From: an uncultured Pseudomonadales bacterium
GTDB taxonomy: Bacteria; Pseudomonadota; Gammaproteobacteria; Pseudomonadales; Pseudohongiellaceae
Assembly (NCBI GenBank): GCA_938082955.1
Contig: CALKDE010000288.1
Coordinates: forward strand, 1-5,959
Length of the DNA stretch: 5,959 nucleotides
Direction of reading: 5' to 3'
Of this stretch, positions 1-5,329 are shown one piece after another (position 1 is the stretch's first letter; each line of letters starts with the position of its first letter). Made by a program: the position numbers and the translations under genes. The notes beneath the pieces are model-generated. The model saw only the letters and a program-made list of their open reading frames with translations. It did not search any database and had not been told where the DNA came from.

Positions 1-356
1 TGCCAGCTCGGACAGACCCAAAGGCGCTCGCCAAACTGCATCGCCTTAAAATCCGACATCCAGGATCTCTCCCAGGCCTGATCTTCTAATATGTTGAGAG
101 TCAAAGATCCTTTGTCTTCAATTGCAGTGTGTTGTTGTAACAAGAAAAGCAATCCATCGAGATTTGTTTCTTTCTCGAATAGGCAGACAAGATCAACAAG
201 CTCCCATAATGGTGTGCTACCTGGCACTTTTTGAAATACCGGTTGATCCTTTGCATCCAGATAGCTTATTGAAAGACCGCCATAATCCAGCAGTAGTTGT
301 TCTAGGGGGTCAATTTGATTGGAGCGTACCTGAAGCCTGAGTTGTTGCCATGCCAT
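1..356 (-). CDS. prmA: Ribosomal protein L11 methyltransferase PrmA, N-terminal part (cut by window edge)
   Basis: PrmA uses S-adenosylmethionine to methylate ribosomal protein L11 in the cytoplasm. Only the first 118 codons are present; the frame is open to the left edge, and the methyltransferase domain with its SAM-binding motif lies outside the window. The translation begins MAWQQLRLQV and contains the features expected of the N-terminal substrate-recognition domain: the DxPVFQKVPG-type segment near residues 40-46, LWELVDLVCLF near residues 51-61, and the very characteristic block QAWERSWMSDFKAMQFGERL followed by WVCPSW (about residues 93-118). The ATG lies 20 bases after the accC stop, with only a poor Shine-Dalgarno sequence, so translation is probably linked to the accBC transcript. 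The order accB-accC-prmA is conserved in many gammaproteobacteria, which supports the call. Nothing in the visible part suggests damage. Confidence 0.93.
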   Translation of the reverse strand, partial: MAWQQLRLQVRSNQIDPLEQLLLDYGGLSISYLDAKDQPVFQKVPGSTPLWELVDLVCLFEKETNLDGLLFLLQQHTAIEDKGSLTLNILEDQAWERSWMSDFKAMQFGERLWVCPSW

Positions 357-376
357 AGTAAGAAGACTCGGGGGCT

Positions 377-1717
377 CTAGGATCCAAGCTTCTTTTCTAG
401 ATAGTGGATGTTGACGCAACCCTTTTGAAACTCGGCATCGCGCACAAGATCTTGATGCAGTGGGATATTGCAGCGGATACCATCGATCAGCATCTCATCA
501 AGAGCGATCTGTGTACGTTTTAGTGCTGCTTCGCGCGTGTTTGCGTGGCAGATAAGCTTGGCTATCAAAGAGTCGTAGTGAGGTGGAACGCTATAGCCGC
601 TATACAGGTGTGAATCAACACGCACTCCGTTGCCTCCGGGCGCATGAAACATCTTTATCTTGCCTGGGCTGGGCATAAACGTGACCGGGTCCTCGGCGTT
701 GATGCGGCACTCGAAGGCGTGACCGCGGAAATGGATATCCTCTTGGGCATAAGACAGCGGCGCGCCGCCGGCTATTAGAAGTTGTTCTTTGACGATATCT
801 ACACCGGTAATCATTTCTGTAACCGGGTGCTCTACCTGTACGCGCGTATTCATTTCAATGAAGTAGAATGCCTCATCTTCATAAAGAAACTCTAGGGTTC
901 CAGCACCGCGGTAATTCATGTTCTTACACGCTTGGATGCAAGTCTGTGCGACTTTGGCGCGCACTTTGTCAGGAATGTCCGGAGCTGGGGCCTCCTCCAA
1001 TACTTTTTGATGGCGTCGCTGCACAGAGCAGTCACGATCGCCAAGATAGAGCGCGTTGCCCTTGCCATCGCCGATAACTTGGATTTCCACATGGCGCGGA
1101 TTCTCCAAGAACTTCTCGAGATAGACTACGCCGTTGCCGAAAAAAGACTTGGCCTCGGTCTGTGTGACGAATATCGCTTTGAGTAGTGCCGCCTCATTGT
1201 GCACAACACGCATGCCGCGGCCACCGCCGCCCGCGGTTGCCTTGATGATAACTGGGTAGCCAATCTCTTTGGCTAGCGATAGCGTGCGCTCGTTGTTATC
1301 GTCTATGGGGCCATTAGAGCCGGGTACAGTAGGCACGCCTGCTTCGCGCATTACTTGGATCGCTGAAACCTTGTCGCCCATCAGGCGAATCGTCTCGGCA
1401 GTTGGGCCGATAAAAGCGAAGCCGCTGTTTTCGACCTGCTCGGCAAAGTCGGCGTTCTCCGATAGAAAGCCGTAGCCGGGATGCACTGCATCAGCATCGG
1501 TCACTTCCATCGCAGAGATGATAGCGGGTGTATTGAGGTAGCTGTCTGTTGGGCTGGGCGGCCCTATGCAGACCGACTCGTCGGAGAGCCGAACATGCAT
1601 TAAATCCCGGTCTGCTGTCGAATGGACAGCGACAGTTTTGATTCCAAGTTCTTTACAAGAGCGAAGTACACGCAGTGCAATTTCACCGCGATTCGCTATT
1701 AATACTTTTTCAAGCAT
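377..1717 (-). CDS. accC: Biotin carboxylase subunit of acetyl-CoA carboxylase (AccC)
   Basis: AccC carries out the ATP- and bicarbonate-dependent carboxylation of the biotin on AccB, the first half-reaction of acetyl-CoA carboxylase, which makes malonyl-CoA for fatty acid synthesis. The 446-residue product is close to the usual length of about 449. Residues follow the E. coli numbering exactly: Lys116 and Lys159 for nucleotide binding, the glycine-rich lid TAGGGGRGMR (161-170), Cys230 and Lys238 in DCSVQRRHQKVLEEAPA, the metal ligands Glu276 and Glu288, the catalytic block EMNTRVQVEHP (288-298) with Asn290, Arg292 and Glu296, and Arg338. N-terminal, ATP-grasp and C-terminal carboxylase domains are all complete. 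The ATG has a good AAGGA Shine-Dalgarno sequence seven bases upstream (1725-1729). It follows accB by 40 bases and precedes prmA by 20, as expected for one operon. No missing key residue or frameshift was seen. Confidence 0.98.
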   Translation of the reverse strand: MLEKVLIANRGEIALRVLRSCKELGIKTVAVHSTADRDLMHVRLSDESVCIGPPSPTDSYLNTPAIISAMEVTDADAVHPGYGFLSENADFAEQVENSGFAFIGPTAETIRLMGDKVSAIQVMREAGVPTVPGSNGPIDDNNERTLSLAKEIGYPVIIKATAGGGGRGMRVVHNEAALLKAIFVTQTEAKSFFGNGVVYLEKFLENPRHVEIQVIGDGKGNALYLGDRDCSVQRRHQKVLEEAPAPDIPDKVRAKVAQTCIQACKNMNYRGAGTLEFLYEDEAFYFIEMNTRVQVEHPVTEMITGVDIVKEQLLIAGGAPLSYAQEDIHFRGHAFECRINAEDPVTFMPSPGKIKMFHAPGGNGVRVDSHLYSGYSVPPHYDSLIAKLICHANTREAALKRTQIALDEMLIDGIRCNIPLHQDLVRDAEFQKGCVNIHYLEKKLGS

Positions 1718-1757
1718 GAAGCTATCCTTGAATTAGGCTGAGCACGCAAATTGCGTT

Positions 1758-2198
1758 CTATACAATTCTAATTAATGGCTGGTCGAACTCTACCGGTTCG
1801 CCATCTTCAACCAAAAAGGCTTCGATCACGCCTGCTTGATCAGCCTCAATTTGATTCATCATCTTCATCGCTTCGACAATGCAGACCACGTCTCCTGCCT
1901 TTACATGTTTGCCAACCTCAACAAACGCAGGAGAGGAGGGAGAGGGCGAGCGATAAAAAGTTCCAACCATAGGGGACTTGATCGCATTTCCTTCTACCGG
2001 GGGAGCGGCGGCGGGTGCTACTGCACTAGGTGCTGGAGCTGCTGCAGGAGCCGCCGGCGCCTGATAGGCGATGGGCGCAGGCATTGAAATGGGTCCGCGG
2101 CTAATTCTAACCGATTCTTCGCCTTCCTTGATTTCGATTTCTGCGATGTCGGAAGACTCCAGCAGCTCAATCAGTTTCTTTACTTTTCTAATGTCCAT
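1758..2198 (-). CDS. accB: Biotin carboxyl carrier protein of acetyl-CoA carboxylase (AccB)
   Basis: AccB carries the covalently bound biotin that moves carboxyl groups from AccC to the AccA/AccD carboxyltransferase. The 146-residue protein has three parts. An N-terminal segment (1-36, MDIRKVKKLIELLESSDIAE onward) is the dimerisation and partner-binding region. A flexible Ala/Pro-rich linker spans about 38-68. The C-terminal biotinyl domain spans about 72-146. The biotin attachment motif EAMKMMN places the acceptor at Lys112. The protruding thumb loop typical of the acetyl-CoA carboxylase carrier is present in SPMVGTFYRSPSPSSPAF (75-92), which separates it from the carriers of other biotin enzymes. 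It is about ten residues shorter than the E. coli protein, with the difference in the linker. The Shine-Dalgarno sequence is weak. AccB is known to control its own operon in E. coli; whether that holds here cannot be seen. Confidence 0.97.
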   Translation of the reverse strand: MDIRKVKKLIELLESSDIAEIEIKEGEESVRISRGPISMPAPIAYQAPAAPAAAPAPSAVAPAAAPPVEGNAIKSPMVGTFYRSPSPSSPAFVEVGKHVKAGDVVCIVEAMKMMNQIEADQAGVIEAFLVEDGEPVEFDQPLIRIV

Positions 2199-2216
2199 AG
2201 GAATGTCTCGTTTAGA

Positions 2217-2245
2217 ATTATTGTTAATCGATACTGAAAGGTCAT
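2217..2245 (-). promoter_or_regulatory. Candidate promoter of accBC
   Basis: Reading the minus strand, ATGACC (2240-2245, four of six matches to TTGACA) is followed after 17 bases by AATAAT (2217-2222, five of six matches to TATAAT). Transcription would begin near 2210, leaving a leader of only about a dozen bases before the accB ATG. The -35 half lies inside the large dyad at 2231-2262. A better -35 alone, TTGACG (2269-2274), has no convincing -10 at the right distance. The call rests on pattern matching only; a promoter farther upstream with readthrough from aroQ is equally possible. Confidence 0.28.
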
Positions 2246-2262
2246 CCTGACTTTATCAGTAT
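2231..2262. repeat. Inverted repeat / potential stem-loop upstream of accB
   Basis: Perfect 7-base arms ATACTGA (2231-2237) and TCAGTAT (2256-2262) enclose a second complementary pair of segments, AAGGTCA and TGACTTT. Together they form a nearly continuous stem with one bulged base and one mismatch around the three-base loop TCC. It lies 33-64 bases before the accB start. No T-run follows on the minus strand, so it does not look like an intrinsic terminator. It could be an operator, because it overlaps the candidate -35, or a leader hairpin if transcription starts farther upstream. Confidence 0.5.
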
Positions 2263-2316
2263 GTCGTGCGTCAAAAGTTGGCGTTTGTGTCATTTCACTG
2301 GCTTTTGCCGCACTCG

Positions 2317-2357
2317 CACTGCCCTTAACGGGCAATGGTTGCATACCCTTGTGCAAC
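2317..2357 (-). other. Two abutting stem-loops at the 3' end of aroQ (possible weak or Rho-assisted terminator, or RNA 3' stabiliser)
   Basis: Immediately at the aroQ stop, 6-base arms GTTGCA (2338-2343) and TGCAAC (2352-2357) surround an 8-base loop. Directly next to it, arms at 2317-2324 and 2330-2337 make an 8-bp stem around a 5-base loop. Its one non-Watson-Crick pair is U-G in the minus-strand RNA but would be a C-A mismatch in plus-strand RNA, which favours function on the aroQ transcript. Neither hairpin has the U-run of a standard intrinsic terminator, so the role is uncertain. Confidence 0.35.
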
Positions 2358-2797
2358 TAGTTAGCTAGTTTTTTGCAAGCAGCCTGAAGTGCCAGTTCGT
2401 AACCTTGGGCGCCCAAGCCAATAACACAGCCGACAGCGATATCGGAAAAATAGGAGTGATGTCGATAGGTTTCGCGGCTGAAAAGATTTGAAAGATGCAC
2501 CTCGATGAAGGGAATCTCGGCGGCTAGGATCGCGTCGCGAATAGCAATGCTAGTGTGGGTGAATCCACCAAAGTTCACGATCATAAATGCGGTGTTGTCT
2601 TTGCGTGCCGCGTGTAATCGATCGATTATCTCGCCCTCAGAGTTGGCCTGCAGGCTGTCGAATTGATGACCTGACTCCGTGCATTTTGTTGCGAGGCGCT
2701 GATTAATGTCGTCCAAGGTGTCAGACCCGTAGATGTGGGGCTCACGACTACCGAGCAGATTTAAGTTAGGTCCATGCAGTGCCAGTATTGATGCCAT
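2357..2797 (-). CDS. aroQ: 3-dehydroquinate dehydratase, type II (AroQ)
   Basis: This cytoplasmic enzyme converts 3-dehydroquinate to 3-dehydroshikimate in the shikimate pathway to aromatic amino acids. The chosen start gives 146 residues, the family's usual length. It begins MASILALHGPNLNLLGSREP, which matches the standard N-terminus, and has a clear AGGG Shine-Dalgarno sequence eight bases upstream (2806-2809). An in-frame TTG at 2839 would add 14 residues with no family resemblance, so it was rejected. Visible active-site elements are Asn13, Arg18 and the catalytic Tyr23 in the mobile lid (GSREPHIYG), QANSEGE (50-56), Asn75 with FTHTS containing His81 (79-83), HLSN (101-104) and RETYRHHS (108-115) with Arg112. 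The segment NFGGF (75-79) differs slightly from the more usual NPGAY or NPAAF but keeps the key Asn. It lies upstream of accB, as in many gammaproteobacteria. Confidence 0.97.
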   Translation of the reverse strand: MASILALHGPNLNLLGSREPHIYGSDTLDDINQRLATKCTESGHQFDSLQANSEGEIIDRLHAARKDNTAFMIVNFGGFTHTSIAIRDAILAAEIPFIEVHLSNLFSRETYRHHSYFSDIAVGCVIGLGAQGYELALQAACKKLAN

Positions 2798-2851
2798 GTT
2801 CTTTTCCCTAATGTGGCGGCTGGGTGAATTTTCTCCCAAGAAACCTGATTA

Positions 2852-2883
2852 GCTATTTTGTCGGCATTTTCGCAGAAAATAGC
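2852..2883. repeat. 8-base inverted repeat in the aroQ upstream region
   Basis: Perfect arms GCTATTTT (2852-2859) and AAAATAGC (2876-2883) are separated by 16 bases. A smaller inverted repeat, CGTG-TATTT-CACG (2883-2895), and a nine-T run (2896-2904, plus strand) adjoin it. All of this lies in the 126-base gap between the DsbD-like gene and aroQ. An aroQ promoter may be here, but I could not single out convincing -35 and -10 boxes. AT-rich arms of this size could be an operator or could arise by chance. Confidence 0.35.
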
Positions 2884-2923
2884 GTGTATTTCACGTTTTT
2901 TTTTGCGAAAGGACGGTCTGAGT

Positions 2924-3415
2924 TTACGGATTTAGCAGAAATTCGAAGCGCTGTGGAGGATAGCAGAATCCCCAATCGGCACAGCCTTGGTAGCCGATGA
3001 AGATTCTTGCGTTCGGCCCAGGCACGGTACTAAGGCTGAGATCGATATCTAGCTGGCCATAATAGGCTTCTATATCTCCGAAGAACTGGTCATTTTTCTT
3101 CAGGCCAGCAGGCATCGTGACTTCTACGGGTAGCTCTGCCGAATCGGCTTGCTGGCTCAGTGTGAATTGGAAGGCGTGTCTATACAGGTAGTGGCCATCG
3201 GGTAGGTTCCATACAATCTTGACTCGCCCTGGGCTAGCGGCACTGACATAGAAAGGAAAAGCTAGTTCCACAGGCAGAGGCTGTGGAGAAATGGGCTGCG
3301 CTTCCAGGCCCGAGATCGTGCGCGGTGTGAGCTGCGCTTGCGCGGCGTTGCCTGCGAGCAGGACAGCGCCAAGTAGCAGAGTCAGACTGATTCGAAACGT
3401 TAAACTTATCTTCAT
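2924..3415 (-). CDS. Secreted stand-alone DsbD N-terminal (alpha) domain protein
   Basis: In full-length DsbD this periplasmic domain receives electrons from the membrane domain through the C-terminal thioredoxin domain and reduces DsbC, CcmG and similar partners. The 163-residue product has a Sec signal peptide (charged start, hydrophobic residues about 9-22, likely cleavage after Ala27 in AQA) and no lipobox cysteine. The mature part carries the domain's hallmarks: LPVELAFPF (47-55), GHYLYRHAF (74-82), the cap-loop region NDQFFG (108-113) and YQGCADWGFCYPP (142-154). The last places Cys145 and Cys151 with the same CX5C spacing as in E. coli nDsbD. It ends cleanly at a TAA after the last strand. 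No transmembrane beta domain or C-terminal CxxC thioredoxin domain follows, and only 126 bases separate it from aroQ. The position just upstream of aroQ is where full-length dsbD usually lies. The Shine-Dalgarno sequence is weak; fabB ends 50 bases upstream. Membership of the domain family is clear; the physiological partner is unknown. Confidence 0.88.
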   Translation of the reverse strand: MKISLTFRISLTLLLGAVLLAGNAAQAQLTPRTISGLEAQPISPQPLPVELAFPFYVSAASPGRVKIVWNLPDGHYLYRHAFQFTLSQQADSAELPVEVTMPAGLKKNDQFFGDIEAYYGQLDIDLSLSTVPGPNARIFIGYQGCADWGFCYPPQRFEFLLNP

Positions 3416-3465
3416 GCTAGGTTAGACCAGTTAAACTAAGAATAAGTTTCCTGCCCAAGGCGTTC

Positions 3466-4683
3466 CTAGTTTTGATAGCGATCAAAGACTAAGCAGGCGT
3501 TGGTGCCACCGAAGCCGAAGCTGTTCGACATGACTCGGTTCAGGGTAATGTCATCTTGGCGCTCGATTGCGATTGGCATTCCTTGCGCTTCTTCGTCTAG
3601 GTTTTCGATATTGGCGGAGGCGGCAATAAAGTCATTCTCCATCATCAATAGGGTATAGATGGCTTCTTGTGCGCCTGCCGCGCCAAGTGAATGACCCGTC
3701 AGCGACTTGGTTGAATTTAGTGTTGGTACGTTCTCACCAAAAACGCTTTTGATCGCACGTAGTTCCGAGACGTCACCGGCCGGTGTGCTAGTGCCGTGTG
3801 TGTTGATGTAGTCTACTGACCCTTCCAGACCAGCTGTCGCTCCCTGCATCGCGCGGGCGCCACCTTCACCTGCAGGTGCAACCATGTCGTGACCATCGGA
3901 GGTTGCCGCATATCCGGTTAGCTCGGCATAGATCTTTGCGCCTCGTGCTAGGGCGTGATCGAGAGACTCCATGACAAGAATCGCTCCACCGCCGGCGATC
4001 ACGAAGCCATCGCGGTCAGCATCGAAAGCGCGTGAGGCTTTATCGGGCGTGTCGTTGTATTTAGTTGAAAGCGCGCCCATAGCATCGAACATATGGCTCG
4101 TTGTCCAATGTTCTGCCTCGCCGCCGCCTGCGAAAACGATATCTTGCTTGCCTAGCTGAATTAGCTCGGCTCCATGGCCAATGCAGTGTGCGCTGGTCGC
4201 GCAGGCCGATGAGATTGTGTAGTTGACGCCTTTGATTTTGAATGGAGTGGCCAGACAAGCGGACGTGGTGCTGCTCATTGTGCGGGTTACACGGTATGGC
4301 CCGACTCTGCGCAAACCCTTCTCGCGCATGATATCTGTGGATTCAAGTTGTTCTTCGGAGGAGCCGCCGCCGGACCCCACTATCAAGCCAGAGCGGAAAT
4401 TGGATACTTCTTCTTGTGTGAGGTTGGCGTCAGATATCGCCTGTTCCATGGCGAGATACGCATAAGCGGAGGCGTCGCCCATAAAACGGAGTATCTTGCG
4501 ATCTATCAATTCAGCTGTGTCGATCTGTACAGATCCGCTGACATGGCTGCGCATGCCAATTTCTTCATAGGTGGGGTTGTGTCGGATACCACTACGGCCC
4601 GCTTTGAGAGAATCTAGCACCGACTCTTTGTCATTGCCCAAACAGGACACAATTCCGATACCAGTTACAACAACGCGCTTCAT
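3466..4683 (-). CDS. fabB: Beta-ketoacyl-ACP synthase I (FabB)
   Basis: FabB condenses malonyl-ACP with acyl-ACP and is essential for elongating the cis-unsaturated intermediates made by FabA. The 405-residue length and sequence match FabB rather than FabF, including the start MKRVVVTGIGIVSCLG and the region NSTKSLTGHSLGAAGAQEAI. The thiolase-fold catalytic residues are all present: nucleophile Cys161 in SSACATSAHCIG, His296 in NTHGTSTPAGD, Lys326 and His331, plus the C-terminal glycine-rich loop FGFGGTN (389-395). The ATG has a GGGG Shine-Dalgarno sequence seven bases upstream (4691-4694). It follows fabA after 42 bases, the fabAB arrangement known from Pseudomonas, where the two genes are cotranscribed. 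No sign of degeneration was seen. Confidence 0.98.
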   Translation of the reverse strand: MKRVVVTGIGIVSCLGNDKESVLDSLKAGRSGIRHNPTYEEIGMRSHVSGSVQIDTAELIDRKILRFMGDASAYAYLAMEQAISDANLTQEEVSNFRSGLIVGSGGGSSEEQLESTDIMREKGLRRVGPYRVTRTMSSTTSACLATPFKIKGVNYTISSACATSAHCIGHGAELIQLGKQDIVFAGGGEAEHWTTSHMFDAMGALSTKYNDTPDKASRAFDADRDGFVIAGGGAILVMESLDHALARGAKIYAELTGYAATSDGHDMVAPAGEGGARAMQGATAGLEGSVDYINTHGTSTPAGDVSELRAIKSVFGENVPTLNSTKSLTGHSLGAAGAQEAIYTLLMMENDFIAASANIENLDEEAQGMPIAIERQDDITLNRVMSNSFGFGGTNACLVFDRYQN

Positions 4684-4725
4684 ACGATTTCCCCAATCAA
4701 AAACGAATCACTCATACATCCTGCA

Positions 4726-5262
4726 CTAGAATGAAATTCCTGGCTTAAACAGACCAACCTTCAATGCTTTGGTGGTATAAATTGTCTTGCCATCTACAGA
4801 CACTTTTCCGTCGGCGATGCCCATAACTAGGCTTCTATTAATAAGTCGACTTATCGATAATTCGTAAACTACCTTCTTTGAAGTGGGCAGTACTTCGCCA
4901 GTAAATTTTACCTCGCCAGCTCCAAGTGCCCGGCCCTTGCCGGGGTGTCCACTCCAGCCGAGATAGAATCCCAACAGCTGCCACAAGGCATCTAATCCTA
5001 GGCAGCCTGGCATGACCGGGTCGCCGGGGAAGTGACAGTCGAAAAACCAAAGCTCAGGCGTTATATCCAGCTCCGCGATTATTTGTCCGCGGCCATATTC
5101 GCCGCCATCGCTATCGATTTGAACAATGCGATCAAGCATGAGCATATTGTCTACGGGTAACTTGGCGTTGCCCGGACCGAATAGGCGGCCGTTGCCGCAA
5201 TCTACCAATTCTTCCAATGTATAGGAATTCTTAGGAATAAAGTTGTGTTCGGCTTGTGTCAT
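4726..5262 (-). CDS. fabA: 3-hydroxydecanoyl-ACP dehydratase/isomerase (FabA)
   Basis: FabA dehydrates 3-hydroxydecanoyl-ACP and isomerises trans-2- to cis-3-decenoyl-ACP, the branch point for unsaturated fatty acids. From the ATG at 5262 the protein is 178 residues, against about 172 in E. coli. The hot-dog-fold active site is intact: His77 in WFFDCHFPGDPVMPG and Asp91 in CLGLDALWQLLGFYLGW, with the same 14-residue separation as in E. coli. GKGRALGAGEVKFTG (108-122) and the C-terminal LKVGLF (167-172) are also typical. The frame stays open upstream to a TTG at 5298, but that extension has no family resemblance, so the ATG is preferred. The nearest Shine-Dalgarno sequence, GGAGGGG (5275-5281), is strong but lies 12 bases from the ATG, farther than usual, and sits inside a small hairpin. 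The gene heads the minus-strand series and is divergent from the mannose-1-phosphate guanylyltransferase gene. Confidence 0.97.
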   Translation of the reverse strand: MTQAEHNFIPKNSYTLEELVDCGNGRLFGPGNAKLPVDNMLMLDRIVQIDSDGGEYGRGQIIAELDITPELWFFDCHFPGDPVMPGCLGLDALWQLLGFYLGWSGHPGKGRALGAGEVKFTGEVLPTSKKVVYELSISRLINRSLVMGIADGKVSVDGKTIYTTKALKVGLFKPGISF

Positions 5263-5274
5263 AAGCGGGTTAAT

Positions 5275-5287
5275 CCCCTCCAAGGGG
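5275..5287 (-). promoter_or_regulatory. fabA ribosome binding site inside a small hairpin
   Basis: In the mRNA sense the 13 bases read CCCCTTGGAGGGG. They can fold into a 5-bp stem (CCCCU with AGGGG) over a three-base loop. The 3' arm and loop contain the GGAGG Shine-Dalgarno core for fabA, so the stem would partly hide it. The complementarity is seen directly; any regulatory effect is inferred. Confidence 0.4.
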
Positions 5288-5303
5288 TGGCTTTGCAAAG
5301 GAT

Positions 5304-5316
5304 GCGATGTTATCGC
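5304..5316. repeat. Perfect small inverted repeat in the fabA leader
   Basis: GCGAT (5304-5308) and ATCGC (5312-5316) flank GTT, giving a 5-bp stem with a three-base loop about 42 bases upstream of the fabA ATG. It lies between the candidate -10 box and the ribosome binding site, so it would be in the 5' untranslated RNA if that promoter is used. Short enough to be accidental. Confidence 0.3.
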
Positions 5317-5329
5317 GCCGGGGCCAAAT

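Noticed and set aside
122..340. Small plus-strand open frame
   Set aside because: It lies opposite the well-supported PrmA N-terminus and has no recognisable motif.
1775..2087. Plus-strand open frames with Arg/Ser-rich translations
   Set aside because: They are antisense to the Ala/Pro linker and biotinyl domain of accB; the skewed composition reflects the opposite strand.
2231..2262. Intrinsic terminator for aroQ
   Set aside because: The stem is strong but is followed on the minus strand by a mixed sequence without a U-run, so a regulatory dyad is the better description.
2798..2839. N-terminal extension of AroQ from an upstream TTG
   Set aside because: The added 14 residues have no family resemblance, while the internal ATG at 2797 has a good Shine-Dalgarno sequence and gives the standard AroQ N-terminus and length.
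2883..2904. Intrinsic terminator on the plus strand (short CGTG/CACG stem followed by nine Ts)
   Set aside because: The stem is only four solid base pairs and no plus-strand gene lies upstream; on the transcribed minus strand the run is As ahead of the stem, not a terminator.
4061..4617. Several open frames on both strands inside fabB
   Set aside because: FabB is complete with every catalytic residue, and the overlapping frames have no start signals or family motifs.
5263..5298. N-terminal extension of FabA from an upstream TTG
   Set aside because: It would add 12 residues unlike FabA and would place the strong GGAGGGG Shine-Dalgarno sequence inside the coding region.
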